Below, one piece after another: positions 28,869 to 37,298 of a DNA stretch of 64,000 nt (its first letter is position 1; every line of letters begins with the position of its first letter). This DNA is from an uncultured Tateyamaria sp. Its GTDB lineage: Bacteria > Pseudomonadota > Alphaproteobacteria > Rhodobacterales > Rhodobacteraceae. Where the stretch lies: positions 1,150,501-1,214,500 of the forward strand of contig NZ_CANNDS010000001.1 in assembly GCF_947503415.1 (NCBI RefSeq), written 5' to 3'. The notes below the pieces were generated by a model that did not search any database, was not told the origin of the DNA, and was given only the letters and a program-made list of their open reading frames with translations. A program made the translations under genes and the position numbers.

Positions 28869-29836
28869 TTTCCTGCAATCCTGTCCATGGTGCGCACCAG
28901 TTCAGCCGAAATTCCCGGCTCAGACAAGGCATGCCCAGCATTGCGGACCATTTTCAACTCCCCCATCGGCCACGCCTGTGACAACGCGTAAGCACTGTCA
29001 GGCGGGCAGATCATGTCATAGCGGCCCTGCACGATGGTGCCGGGAATGTGTTTGATCCTGCCCGCGTGGGCAAGGATCTGTCCGTCGAATTCCAGAAAGC
29101 CCGCATTGGTGAAGTAGTGATTCTCAAGCCGCGCGAAGGCGCGAGCATAGTCACCGGGCGCTTCACCACCCGCGCCGGACGAATGGATCGATGCCAGCGC
29201 GTTTTCCCAAGACGACCACGCGCGGGCAAAGCGTGTTTCCATCGCGACATCCCCGGAAAAGAGCCGCCGGTGGTAAGCCCCGATCAGATCGCCGCGCTCA
29301 TCCTCGGGGATTAACCCTTCGAACCGGGCCCAAACCTCGGGCCAGAACTTGCCGGCACCGCCGCCATAGAACCAGTCCAACTCGGCCTGCGTCATCAGGA
29401 ACACACCGCGCAGCACAAGGTTGCGCACACGGGCTGGATGCTCTTCGGCATAAATCAAAGCGAGCGTTGCACCCCAGCTGCCGCCGAACACAATCCACGC
29501 ATCAATTTCCAGAGACTTGCGGATCAACTCGATATCATCGACCAGATGCCACGTCGTGTTGTTCATCACGGACGCATGCGGACGGGACCGGCCACAGCCG
29601 CGTTGATCAAACAGAATCACCCGGTAGTGTTCGGGATCGAAATACCGGCGCATGGCCGGGCTGCATCCGCCGCCCGGTCCGCCATGCAACACGACAACGG
29701 GCACACCGTCAGGATTGCCGCATTGCTCTACATAAATGCGGTGACCTTGCCCCACCTCCAGCATGCGCTGATCGAAGGGATCGGTGGGCGGATACAGATA
29801 TTGCACCGCGCGCTTTTGATCACTGTGTTTGTCCAT
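28865..29836 (-). CDS. pip: Proline iminopeptidase
   Basis: 323 residues, S33-family alpha/beta hydrolase that removes N-terminal proline from peptides. The oxyanion-hole segment LHGGPGGGCSPAMRRYFDPE and DQRGCGRS, the nucleophile elbow GGSWGATLALIYAEEHP (Ser in GGSWG) and the acid/His region QGRYDMICPP ... RNAGHALSEPG are intact. The DPFDQRMLEVGQGHRIYVEQ start is the classic Pip N-terminus. It is translationally coupled to the short solute-binding protein, suggesting a role in handling imported peptides. Confidence 0.95.
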   Translation of the reverse strand: MDKHSDQKRAVQYLYPPTDPFDQRMLEVGQGHRIYVEQCGNPDGVPVVVLHGGPGGGCSPAMRRYFDPEHYRVILFDQRGCGRSRPHASVMNNTTWHLVDDIELIRKSLEIDAWIVFGGSWGATLALIYAEEHPARVRNLVLRGVFLMTQAELDWFYGGGAGKFWPEVWARFEGLIPEDERGDLIGAYHRRLFSGDVAMETRFARAWSSWENALASIHSSGAGGEAPGDYARAFARLENHYFTNAGFLEFDGQILAHAGRIKHIPGTIVQGRYDMICPPDSAYALSQAWPMGELKMVRNAGHALSEPGISAELVRTMDRIAGK

Positions 29837-29887
29837 CGTACCGACCTACATAGGGCTTAAAGCGCACATGAGCATACGGAGACGCAA

Positions 29888-30634
29888 ATGCAAACGCATC
29901 AAACCACTGTTGACCCGTCAGAAATCGCGAAATTTGAGGCGATGGCGGCGGAATGGTGGGATCCCAACGGGAAATTCAAGCCTCTTCACATGCTGAACCC
30001 CTGCCGGCTGGACTATATCACCAGCCAGATTGCAGCCGAATTTGACCGGGACCTTACCGGCCCTGAAGCATTCAAGGGCCTGCGCATTCTGGATATCGGC
30101 TGCGGTGGCGGGCTTTTAGCGGAACCTATGGCGCGGCTTGGGGCCGAAGTTGTCGGCGCAGACGCGGCGGAACGAAACATCCCCGTGGCGCAGGTGCATG
30201 CGGAACAATCCGGCCTGACCATCGACTATCGCCACACGACGGCCGAAGACATGGCCGCTGCGGGTGAGCAGTTCGACGTCGTTCTGAACATGGAAGTGGT
30301 CGAGCATGTGGCCGATCCGCTCAGCTATCTCACCGCCTGTCGCCAGCTTTTGAAACCCGGCGGGCTGCACATCTGTTCAACGATCAACCGGAACCCAAAA
30401 TCCTACATGATGGCGATCATCGGGGCCGAACATGTGATGCGCTGGCTGCCGAAGGGTACGCATGAATGGTCGAAATTCATCACGCCGGATGAGTTGTTTG
30501 ATCTGATGCGCAACGCGGGTCTGGACCCAGTCGACCGCAAAGGTTTCATCTTCAATCCGCTGACATGGGGCTGGAAGCTGTCGGACACAGACCTCAGCGT
30601 GAACTACGTCACGGCGTCTCTGAATCCGGCTTAG
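29888..30634 (+). CDS. ubiG: Ubiquinone biosynthesis O-methyltransferase UbiG
   Basis: 248 residues. It performs both O-methylations in ubiquinone synthesis. The family start is visible ([32 protein letters not shown]), then SAM motif I ([20 protein letters not shown]), motif II ([20 protein letters not shown]) and the [20 protein letters not shown] segment. GGAG lies upstream of the ATG. Its last 26 bases overlap the convergent marR gene. Presence of ubiG fits an aerobic, ubiquinone-using alphaproteobacterium. Confidence 0.97.
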   Translation: MQTHQTTVDPSEIAKFEAMAAEWWDPNGKFKPLHMLNPCRLDYITSQIAAEFDRDLTGPEAFKGLRILDIGCGGGLLAEPMARLGAEVVGADAAERNIPVAQVHAEQSGLTIDYRHTTAEDMAAAGEQFDVVLNMEVVEHVADPLSYLTACRQLLKPGGLHICSTINRNPKSYMMAIIGAEHVMRWLPKGTHEWSKFITPDELFDLMRNAGLDPVDRKGFIFNPLTWGWKLSDTDLSVNYVTASLNPA

Positions 30635-31073
30635 GTTTGTTCGACATCTCGACGCGCAATTGACGCAGGATCGGCAGGGTCGAGCGCACACGCTCTTCCC
30701 CCAACTTGTCGATGACATCGCTGACCATCGGGGCAATCGCACTCAGCGCCTGTTCACGGGCACGTTTGCCTGCGGGGCTGATCGCCACCATCTTGCGGCG
30801 CGCGTCGTCCCAGTCGGGGCGGATGTGGATGTAACCTGCCCATTCCAAACGGCTGAGCGTGTTGGTCATGGCGCCGCGCGTGACGTTGAACGTCTCAGCC
30901 AATTGCGCCGGGCTACGCTCACCCTCGTGCCACGCCAAGTGGTTCAGAACCGAGAAATGGGAAATTTCCATGCCCTTGGGCAACACACGGCTCAGGCGGT
31001 TGCGGACCATCTGGTCCGCCGCCAACACCTCGCTGAACAGCGAAATGGCAAGTGCGTGTTTTTCCGTGCTCAT
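30609..31073 (-). CDS. MarR-family transcriptional regulator
   Basis: 154 residues. A winged helix-turn-helix spans about 30-100: [40 protein letters not shown] (recognition helix) and the wing [20 protein letters not shown]. Dimerisation helices flank it. MarR proteins usually repress nearby genes and respond to small aromatic ligands. It is 6 bases downstream of the nitrilase gene, in the same direction, and may control it or its own operon. It overlaps ubiG tail to tail by 26 bases. Confidence 0.92.
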   Translation of the reverse strand: MSTEKHALAISLFSEVLAADQMVRNRLSRVLPKGMEISHFSVLNHLAWHEGERSPAQLAETFNVTRGAMTNTLSRLEWAGYIHIRPDWDDARRKMVAISPAGKRAREQALSAIAPMVSDVIDKLGEERVRSTLPILRQLRVEMSNKPKPDSETP

Positions 31074-31079
31074 GCGCCA

Positions 31080-31910
31080 TCAGGGGGCTTTGAAGGGGCG
31101 CGCATTGTCCCGTGATGGGATACGGCGGCGCGCCTCGGCCACCTTTTCCAAATCCAGATCAAAGACATAAACGCCGGGGTCAGTCCTTGCGTCAAGTATC
31201 ACCTCACCCCACGGATCAACGACCAGCGAATGACCGTAAGTGTCGCGCGTCCTGTTCTGGGCGCTGGAATGCGTGCCTGTCTGGGCCGGGGCGATCACCC
31301 ACACCCCGCCTTCGATCGCACGGGCCCGCAGTAAGCTGTGCCAATGGGCCGCACCGGTCACGGGCGAAAAGGCAGCGGGGTAGGTCAGAATTTGCGCACC
31401 TGCCGACACCAGTGCGTCCGCCAGCCGTGGAAACCGCATGTCGTAGCAGATCGCCATGCCGATCTGTCCAAAGTCGGCCTGGGCCATCACGGCCTGTGTT
31501 CCGGGGCGGTAGCCGGAGGATTCTTTGAACGTCTCGGATTCATTAATCGCGACGTCGAACATGTGGATTTTGTCGTAACGGGCGAGGATGTCCCCGCGGG
31601 GACAAATCAAAAAAGACCGGTTGGCAAATCGGCCGTCCGGGTCGTTGGTCTTCAAACCAAGTGAGCCGATCAAGATGTGCACGCCGCGGGTTGCCGCAAC
31701 ATCGCGCAGCGCTTTCAAGGTCGGATCTTCATCTTCGAACTGTAGAACGGACTGTTGATGCGACCGGCTCGTTGAGACGCAATTCGTGACCTCCGGGGTC
31801 AGGATGAACTCAGCCCCCTGGTCCGCCGCTTGTTCAACCATCTGGATGGTCCGGAGCAGATTGGCCACCGGATCATCCGAGACATTCAGTTGGAGCAGGG
31901 CCGCTTTCAT
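31080..31910 (-). CDS. Carbon-nitrogen hydrolase (nitrilase superfamily, Nit2-like amidase)
   Basis: 276 residues. The catalytic triad regions are visible: Glu in EFILTPEVTNC, Lys in ILARYDKIHMFD and Cys in IGMAICYDMRFPRLADAL. The pattern, including SETFKESSGYRPG and YPAAFSPVTGAAHWHSLLRA, matches Nit2/omega-amidase or deaminated-glutathione amidase. A role in repairing deaminated glutathione would suit its tight operon with glutaredoxin. It starts at the base after the grxC stop. Confidence 0.88.
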   Translation of the reverse strand: MKAALLQLNVSDDPVANLLRTIQMVEQAADQGAEFILTPEVTNCVSTSRSHQQSVLQFEDEDPTLKALRDVAATRGVHILIGSLGLKTNDPDGRFANRSFLICPRGDILARYDKIHMFDVAINESETFKESSGYRPGTQAVMAQADFGQIGMAICYDMRFPRLADALVSAGAQILTYPAAFSPVTGAAHWHSLLRARAIEGGVWVIAPAQTGTHSSAQNRTRDTYGHSLVVDPWGEVILDARTDPGVYVFDLDLEKVAEARRRIPSRDNARPFKAP

Positions 31911-32168
31911 TTACGCTGCAAGCAGCGGGTCAAGCTTGCCGGATTGCTCAAGCGCATAGAGATCGTCGCAACCACCGACATGAGTTTCCCCGATGAAAAT
32001 CTGCGGAACGGTCCGACCGCCATTGGCACGCTGGATCATCTCGGCCTTGCGCCCGGGATTCTTCAGCACATCAACTTCCGAAAAGGACACGCCCTTTTGC
32101 TTCAGCAGCCGTTTGGCCGCGTGACAGAAACCGCACAGGGGTGAGGTATAGATTTCAACATCTTTCAT
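31911..32168 (-). CDS. grxC: Glutaredoxin 3
   Basis: 85 residues, standard size. Glutathione-dependent disulfide reductase, cytoplasmic. The active site is CGFC in YTSPLCGFCHAAKRLL (family norm CPYC), so it is a dithiol enzyme with a slightly unusual second residue pair. The glutathione-binding TVPQIFIGETHVGGCDDL, with the cis-proline after TV, is intact. It heads a grxC-nitrilase-marR unit. Confidence 0.95.
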   Translation of the reverse strand: MKDVEIYTSPLCGFCHAAKRLLKQKGVSFSEVDVLKNPGRKAEMIQRANGGRTVPQIFIGETHVGGCDDLYALEQSGKLDPLLAA

Positions 32169-32208
32169 GGCGCAGATCCTTTCAGCGCAAATTCAATTTG
32201 CCGGATAT

Positions 32209-32934
32209 CTAGGCATCTTTCGCCACACGTGCCAGCACAGCAACGCACACATCAGTGGCACCTGCCGCACGACACGCCTCTGCGCAGGCGCTGAGCGTGG
32301 CCCCGGTTGTCATCACGTCATCGACCAATACGACGGTACGATTGATGATCCGGTGACGGCGGCGCGGATTGATCCGAATGGCCCCGTCCAAGATATCCGC
32401 GCGCTCGCCCCGTGTCTTTCCATCAAGCGAAGGCGTCTTGCGCGGACGTTCCAACAGATCAGGGCAGGCATCAAGTCCGGTCATGTCCGACAGGCTCTTC
32501 GCAATCAGCGCTGACTGGTTGTAGCGCCGCTTGGCCAGCCGCATCCAATGCAAGGGCACGGGCGCGATCAGGGCATTTTCCGGTGCCATATCCATCACCG
32601 CCTGCCGCATCCATCCTGCCGCTGGTTTCGCAATTTCCTGGCGATCCCCGTGTTTCAGACGCAGGACCAATTTGCGCCCCATGCCAGTATAGATCAGTGC
32701 CGCGCGCCCATGTTTCCAAGGCTTTGGCGCGCGCAAGCAGACGTCACAATGCACTACTTCATCAACGACGGATCCGGGCAAAGGCGTGCTGCAGATGTCG
32801 CACACCGTTCCGCCGACAAACGCCGTTTGACCCCAACATGCACCGCACAGCCCAAAATCGCTGTCCACCATCTCTCCGCACCCCAAACAGCGGGGGGGAT
32901 AGATCGCGGTGAGTGCTGTTTGTAAAAGGCCCAT
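32209..32934 (-). CDS. comF: ComF-family phosphoribosyltransferase-like protein
   Basis: 241 residues from the ATG at 32934 (MGLLQTALTAIYPPRCLGCG); the longer frame to 33039 runs into the divergent gene. The N-terminal double zinc motif has CLGCG, LCGACW, CDIC and CDVC. The C-terminal PRTase signature is VVLVDDVMTTGATLSACAEA. RYNQSALIAKSLS is conserved. ComF is needed for DNA uptake in some bacteria, probably at the inner-membrane transport step; in species without competence its role is unclear. Divergent from the methyltransferase gene across 21 bases. Confidence 0.92.
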   Translation of the reverse strand: MGLLQTALTAIYPPRCLGCGEMVDSDFGLCGACWGQTAFVGGTVCDICSTPLPGSVVDEVVHCDVCLRAPKPWKHGRAALIYTGMGRKLVLRLKHGDRQEIAKPAAGWMRQAVMDMAPENALIAPVPLHWMRLAKRRYNQSALIAKSLSDMTGLDACPDLLERPRKTPSLDGKTRGERADILDGAIRINPRRRHRIINRTVVLVDDVMTTGATLSACAEACRAAGATDVCVAVLARVAKDA

Positions 32935-32955
32935 GCCTGTCCTACCTATGCCGCC

Positions 32956-33774
32956 ATGACCCAACCCACGCCCTTGACCGACACCGCAGCGCTGACCCGC
33001 AACCGCGCCCGCGCGCACCTGTCGGCCCTGTTTCTGCAAGAGGCAGCCCGGGACGAGGTCGAGGATCGTCTGGAGATGGTTAACAAATCCTTTTCATCCG
33101 CCGGGATCGTGGCCGCTTTTCCATCATTGTGGCACGGTCGCATTGATGGGGCAGAGGTTCTGCCGGAGACAGAGACACTGGCGCTGACCCCAGCGACACA
33201 CGATTTGGTGATCCACAGTCTGGGCTTGCATTGGGCAAATGATCCGGTTGGGCAACTGATCCAATGCCGCCGCGCCTTGCGCGCCGATGGGTTGTTGTTG
33301 GCCGTGGGTTTGGGCGGTCAGACATTGCATGAGTTGCGTGCGTGTCTCGCCGAATCGGAAGCGATGGAAACCGGTGGTCTGTCTCCGCGCGTGGCGCCCA
33401 TGGCGGAAGTGCGCGATCTGGGTGCCCTGTTGCAGCGATCCGGATTGGCCTTGCCGGTCGCAGACACCGTATCTTTGCGGGTGCAATACCAATCCATGTG
33501 GCATCTGATGCGCGATCTGCGTGCGATGGGAGAGACAAACGCGCTTGCGGCACGGACCAGATCGCTGACCCGGCGCAACATCCTGAACCGCGCTGCAGAC
33601 ATCTATGCCAATGGATTTCCCGGCGATGATGGCGGGATCATCGCCACCTTCGAGCTGATCGTGCTAACAGGGTGGGCTCCCGATGACAGCCAGCAAAAAC
33701 CGTTGCGACCAGGATCCGCGCAAGCACGGCTGGCAGATGCCCTCAAGACGGACGAAACGCCGCTGTCAGATTGA
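32956..33774 (+). CDS. SAM-methyltransferase-like protein, NDUFAF5/BioC-related, degenerate SAM motif
   Basis: 272 residues. It starts LTRNRARAHLSALFLQEAAR and continues DEVEDRLEMVNKSFSSAGIV, as in alphaproteobacterial homologues of the complex I assembly factor NDUFAF5. The post-II region HDLVIHSLGLHWANDPVGQL and the LIQCRRALRADGLLLAVGLG segment are kept. The GxGxG of SAM motif I is not seen: the place where it should be reads SSAGIVAAFPSLW. The C-terminal Arg/Ala-rich part matches the family (ALAARTRSLTRRNILNRAAD). It may hydroxylate or methylate a respiratory subunit, or be a non-catalytic assembly factor. Confidence 0.7.
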   Translation: MTQPTPLTDTAALTRNRARAHLSALFLQEAARDEVEDRLEMVNKSFSSAGIVAAFPSLWHGRIDGAEVLPETETLALTPATHDLVIHSLGLHWANDPVGQLIQCRRALRADGLLLAVGLGGQTLHELRACLAESEAMETGGLSPRVAPMAEVRDLGALLQRSGLALPVADTVSLRVQYQSMWHLMRDLRAMGETNALAARTRSLTRRNILNRAADIYANGFPGDDGGIIATFELIVLTGWAPDDSQQKPLRPGSAQARLADALKTDETPLSD

Positions 33775-33829
33775 CCTGCAAGCAAAACCGTTTATCTGAG
33801 GGCCATTGATGACCACGGAATGAACCAAG

Positions 33830-34891
33830 ATGCTTGATACCAGCAAAACAGCGATCCGTCCGGCGCATGCCGCCGTTGACCACCCGGCGATCCCGCCGGC
33901 GCGCGTTGGCATTTTGCTGGCGAACCTCGGCACACCCGATAACTACGACTACTGGTCTATGCGCCGGTATCTGGGCGAGTTTCTGTCGGACAAGCGGGTC
34001 ATCGACTATAGCCCGTGGATCTGGCAACCCCTGCTGCAGTTGATCATCCTGACAAAGCGTCCGTTTTCATCGGGTGCGGCATACAAATCGATCTGGAATC
34101 ATGAAGCAGGCGAAAGCCCCCTCATGACCATCACCAAGGACCAGACGGCCAAGATCAAGGATGCCATGCACGCACAATATGGCGATCAGGTGGTGGTCGA
34201 TTTCTGCATGCGCTACGGCAATCCGTCGACCAAATCCAAGGTGCGCGAGATGATCGAAGCCGGGTGCCAGAAGATCTTGTTTTTCCCGCTCTACCCGCAT
34301 TACGCCGGAGCAACATCAGCCACGGCGAACGACCAGTTCTTTCGCGCCATGATGGAAGAAAAGTGGCAGCCAACCACGCGCACAGTCGAACCCTATTACC
34401 AGCACCCGAAATATATCGAAGCACTCGCCCAATCCATCGAACGGGCCTATGGCGCGCTGGACACGCGGCCCGATATCCTGGTGTGCAGCTATCACGGCGT
34501 GCCGCTGCGCTATCTGATGGAGGGCGATCCGTACCATTGCCAGTGCCAGAAAACGACGCGCCTGCTCAAAGAGCGGCTGGGGTGGCAGGACACTGAAATC
34601 ACAACGACCTTCCAGTCGAAGTTCGGTCCTGAAGAGTGGCTGAAGCCCTATACGGTCGAGGAGGTCGCGCGCCTGGCCGAAAATGGTAAGAAAAACATCG
34701 CCGTATGTGCGCCAGCATTCTCAGCCGATTGCATCGAAACGCTGGAAGAGATCAACGAAGAGATCAAGGAAAGCTTCGAAGAGGCCGGTGGCGAGATGTT
34801 CACCTATATTCCATGTCTGAACGATGATGATGCGCATATCGAGGCACTGAGCACAGTGATCAACGAAAACCTACGCGGCTGGCTGGATTGA
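33830..34891 (+). CDS. hemH: Ferrochelatase
   Basis: 353 residues. Inserts Fe(II) into protoporphyrin IX to make haem. Seen: ILLANLGTPDNYDYWSMRRY at the N-terminus, the catalytic His in LVCSYHGVPLRYL, a CQCQ pair after it (GDPYHCQCQKT), typical of this alphaproteobacterial group, and the CAPAFSADCIETLEEI active-site helix with its Glu. Followed after 19 bases by a strong terminator. It starts 55 bases after the methyltransferase gene. Confidence 0.97.
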   Translation: MLDTSKTAIRPAHAAVDHPAIPPARVGILLANLGTPDNYDYWSMRRYLGEFLSDKRVIDYSPWIWQPLLQLIILTKRPFSSGAAYKSIWNHEAGESPLMTITKDQTAKIKDAMHAQYGDQVVVDFCMRYGNPSTKSKVREMIEAGCQKILFFPLYPHYAGATSATANDQFFRAMMEEKWQPTTRTVEPYYQHPKYIEALAQSIERAYGALDTRPDILVCSYHGVPLRYLMEGDPYHCQCQKTTRLLKERLGWQDTEITTTFQSKFGPEEWLKPYTVEEVARLAENGKKNIAVCAPAFSADCIETLEEINEEIKESFEEAGGEMFTYIPCLNDDDAHIEALSTVINENLRGWLD

Positions 34892-34910
34892 AAAACTGGC
34901 AATTCAAACA

Positions 34911-34940
34911 AAAAAGGCGGCTCGCGATGAGCCGCCTTTT
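34911..34940. terminator. Bidirectional intrinsic terminator after hemH
   Basis: GGCGGCTC (34916-34923) pairs perfectly with GAGCCGCC (34929-34936) around GCGAT. The stem is extended by A-T pairs and followed by TTTTTCTTTTT, with an A-run on the other side. It ends hemH on the plus strand and could end the small exported-protein gene on the minus strand. Confidence 0.93.
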
Positions 34941-34961
34941 TCTTTTTATGATGTCTAGGAC

Positions 34962-35141
34962 TTAGTCCGCGACAGCAGCTACCACAGCGATCAGGATCAG
35001 CAGGGGCAGGATGATGCCACCGGAAGAGCTTTGAGTCTCTTCAACGATCACGGGTGCTTCGATGATTGGCTCGGCAGGTGCGCCAGCAAATGCGGTCGAA
35101 GCAGCAGCAGTCAGTGCAGCAGCGAGAACGAGTTTTTTCAT
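34962..35141 (-). CDS. Small exported membrane peptide, 59 residues, unknown function
   Basis: The ATG at 35141 has a perfect GGAGG site. The product begins MKKLVLAAALTAAASTAFAG, a signal peptide with predicted cut at AFA-G. A short Pro/Glu linker (PIIEAPVIVEETQSSSGG) follows, then a C-terminal hydrophobic stretch (IILPLLILIAVVAAVAD) that would be a transmembrane helix. A longer frame to 35237 would hide the signal peptide. Similar tiny genes occur in Roseobacter genomes without a known role. A 5-bp hairpin (CTGGC...GCCAG) lies in its leader. Confidence 0.75.
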   Translation of the reverse strand: MKKLVLAAALTAAASTAFAGAPAEPIIEAPVIVEETQSSSGGIILPLLILIAVVAAVAD

Positions 35142-35279
35142 ATTAACCTCCAGTTTTGCGCGCTGGCAAACAACGCCAGAACGCACCCAAGACTTACCTC
35201 GTGAGTCTGTGTAAACAGCAATAGCCCGCGATTGCAAACCTTGTTTCAGGGACTTAGCAGCCGATCCGCCTCAATGTCG

Positions 35280-35873
35280 TCAAATAAGCAACACTTGCGT
35301 TCCGACGTTCGCCATCTCGTAAAGCTCTTCGATATGCTCGTTGTAGAGGCCGATACATCCATTCGACGACTTCCGCCCAATCTTGCGCGTATCGTGGGTG
35401 CCGTGGATGCGGTAATACGTCCAGCTCAGGTGCAGAGACCGCGTGCCCAACGGGTTTTGCGGGCCAGGACCGATATAGTCGGGCCATTCAGGGTTCCGCT
35501 GTTTCATGGACGGTGTAGGGCGCCAATCCGGTTGCGGATCCTTCAGGATCACCTTTGTTCGGCCCCGGCGCGTCAGATCTTCGGTCAAAGGGACGCTTGA
35601 GGGGTACAGTTTGTATACCGTCTGCTCTTCGTTCCAGTAGTGAACGGCACGGCTGTCGATGTCGACAAGGATCGCGCCTTTGCGCAAGTTGTCGAAATAG
35701 GGCTGCCAATCCAGCGAACGGAAGCTCGAGATATTGCGTCGCGCCGAGAGTTCGGGATCACGGGACGCCTGGCCTGCAGGCACATTCTGAGCAATCGCAG
35801 GAGCGCCCAAAAGCGCTGCCGTCCCGGCCAAAAATGCCCGGCGGCTTGGGGTATTGAATGATTTCTTGGACAT
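35280..35873 (-). CDS. L,D-transpeptidase (YkuD domain), exported
   Basis: 197 residues with a twin-arginine signal (SRRAFLAGTAALLGAPAIA). The YkuD domain has H157 and H160 in RIHGTHDTRKIG and the catalytic C173 in SSNGCIGLYNEHIEELY. It probably forms 3-3 peptidoglycan cross-links or anchors proteins to the wall in the periplasm. It is divergent from the CAP-domain lipoprotein gene over 170 bases. Confidence 0.92.
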   Translation of the reverse strand: MSKKSFNTPSRRAFLAGTAALLGAPAIAQNVPAGQASRDPELSARRNISSFRSLDWQPYFDNLRKGAILVDIDSRAVHYWNEEQTVYKLYPSSVPLTEDLTRRGRTKVILKDPQPDWRPTPSMKQRNPEWPDYIGPGPQNPLGTRSLHLSWTYYRIHGTHDTRKIGRKSSNGCIGLYNEHIEELYEMANVGTQVLLI

Positions 35874-36043
35874 TAAATGCCTCTCCGATGTGTAATCCTG
35901 CCAGTCGCGCGAACAATATTGCTTGAAAGTGACAGTCGCAAATCAAACAGATGTCATCGCGCAGCTTCACGCCGATGTGGGTTTGTAATGCAACGTCCAA
36001 GCGGCTATCGAGTTTCAAACAACAACAGTGATGTGCAGAAACA

Positions 36044-36688
36044 ATGCGTATTTTCTCGGTACTTCTGGTCGCTTTACTCACTTTGGCGGCCTGTGCAACA
36101 CCCAACGCGCCGACCATTGGTGATGACGGGCGTCCGTTGCCCCAACTGTATCGTATCCGCGGCAATGATACCGCCAAACTACAGTTCCGTATGCTCGATT
36201 CCGTGAACGCATTGCGCAGTGCCCAAGGAGCCGCACCGGTTGAGTTGGACCCGAAATTGAATGCCGCGGCTGCAACCCATTCACGCGACATGTCCTTGCA
36301 GAACCGTCCTTGGCACTTTGGTTCGGATGGATCGTCGCCCATCGATCGTTTGCAGCGGGTGGGTTACTCGGGCAGCCTGATCGGCGAAAACATCTCGGAA
36401 ACTTACGAAACCGAGTTAGAAACGCTGGCCGCATGGATGGAGCAACCGGACACCCGCCGCACGATCCTGTCGCCACAAGCCGGTGATATGGGCTTTGCCT
36501 GGTTTCAGGAACCCAATGGCAAGATCTGGTGGACCATGGTGATGGGAAATCCCAACGACACGCCGCTTATTCCGGCGTCGAACCCATCCGCCACGCGTCT
36601 TGTGCCGGACCCAACGCCAAATCCAGACGAGGTCGCCACAGATGACACGGGCGAGGACGTGGTGATCATCACCACGCCTGCGACCTGA
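36044..36688 (+). CDS. CAP (SCP/PR1)-domain lipoprotein
   Basis: 214 residues. Signal peptide with lipobox LAAC (Cys17: MRIFSVLLVALLTLAACATP), so a lipoprotein. The CAP domain spans about 45-165: DSVNALRSAQGAAPVELDPK, AAATHSRDMSLQNRPWHFGS (cavity His), IGENISETYETELETLAAWM and the GFAWFQEPNGKIWWTMVM end. The C-terminal tail is Pro/Asp/Thr-rich. CAP proteins are often wall- or lipid-associated; the enzymatic role in bacteria is not settled. Flanked by two L,D-transpeptidases, which suggests an envelope task. Its stop abuts the next gene's stop without a gap. Confidence 0.88.
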   Translation: MRIFSVLLVALLTLAACATPNAPTIGDDGRPLPQLYRIRGNDTAKLQFRMLDSVNALRSAQGAAPVELDPKLNAAAATHSRDMSLQNRPWHFGSDGSSPIDRLQRVGYSGSLIGENISETYETELETLAAWMEQPDTRRTILSPQAGDMGFAWFQEPNGKIWWTMVMGNPNDTPLIPASNPSATRLVPDPTPNPDEVATDDTGEDVVIITTPAT

Positions 36689-37192
36689 TCAGGGATTTAT
36701 CTTGATCGGGGTACCGTTGCGCACCATCGCGTAAACGTCTTCCATTTCGGAATTCGTCACCGCAATACAGCCCCATGTCCAGTCCTCGCGCTTGCGCCGG
36801 AACGGGCTGGAGTTGCCATGGATAAAGATGTCGCCGCCTGGCGGTTTGCCCAGCGCGGCTGCTTCTTCCAGATCCAAACTGTTCGGATACGAGATACCGA
36901 GCGACAGATAAAACCGACTGTTCGGGTTCCGCCGGTCGATGATGTATGTGCCTTCGGGTGTACGCCCGTCGCCTTCAAAGAACTTGTCGCCAATGGGCTC
37001 GAACCCAAGGTCGATATCGTAGTCCTTCAGCACCCTGTTGTTGTTGAATAGAAACATGCGGCGCGTGTCTTTGTTCACCACCACATAGGTGACATCGGGC
37101 CCCGAATATCTTTTGAATTTACTGTCTCGTGTCGAACAGGCGCTTAGCCCAACGGCTGCGGCCCCGCCCATCATAAGATGTCTGCGCTTCAT
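36689..37192 (-). CDS. L,D-transpeptidase (YkuD domain), lipoprotein
   Basis: 167 residues from the ATG at 37192 (MKRRHLMMGGAAAVGLSACS), which gives a Tat-like/lipoprotein signal with lipobox LSAC (Cys19); an upstream in-frame start would add 17 residues and spoil it. YkuD motifs: H125 in DIFIHGNSSPFRRKREDWTW and C142 in WGCIAVTNSEMEDVY. It differs from the other L,D-transpeptidase here by being shorter and lipid-anchored. Tail to tail with the CAP lipoprotein. Confidence 0.9.
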   Translation of the reverse strand: MKRRHLMMGGAAAVGLSACSTRDSKFKRYSGPDVTYVVVNKDTRRMFLFNNNRVLKDYDIDLGFEPIGDKFFEGDGRTPEGTYIIDRRNPNSRFYLSLGISYPNSLDLEEAAALGKPPGGDIFIHGNSSPFRRKREDWTWGCIAVTNSEMEDVYAMVRNGTPIKINP

Positions 37193-37298
37193 GTAAGTCC
37201 TGTCCCAATAGGTCGTTTTTGTATTTGGCCGAGAATTTACCACGGTTCGACTGTAATCTCAAAGTGGGTTTTTGGCCGCAGCAATCACCAGTGCGAGA

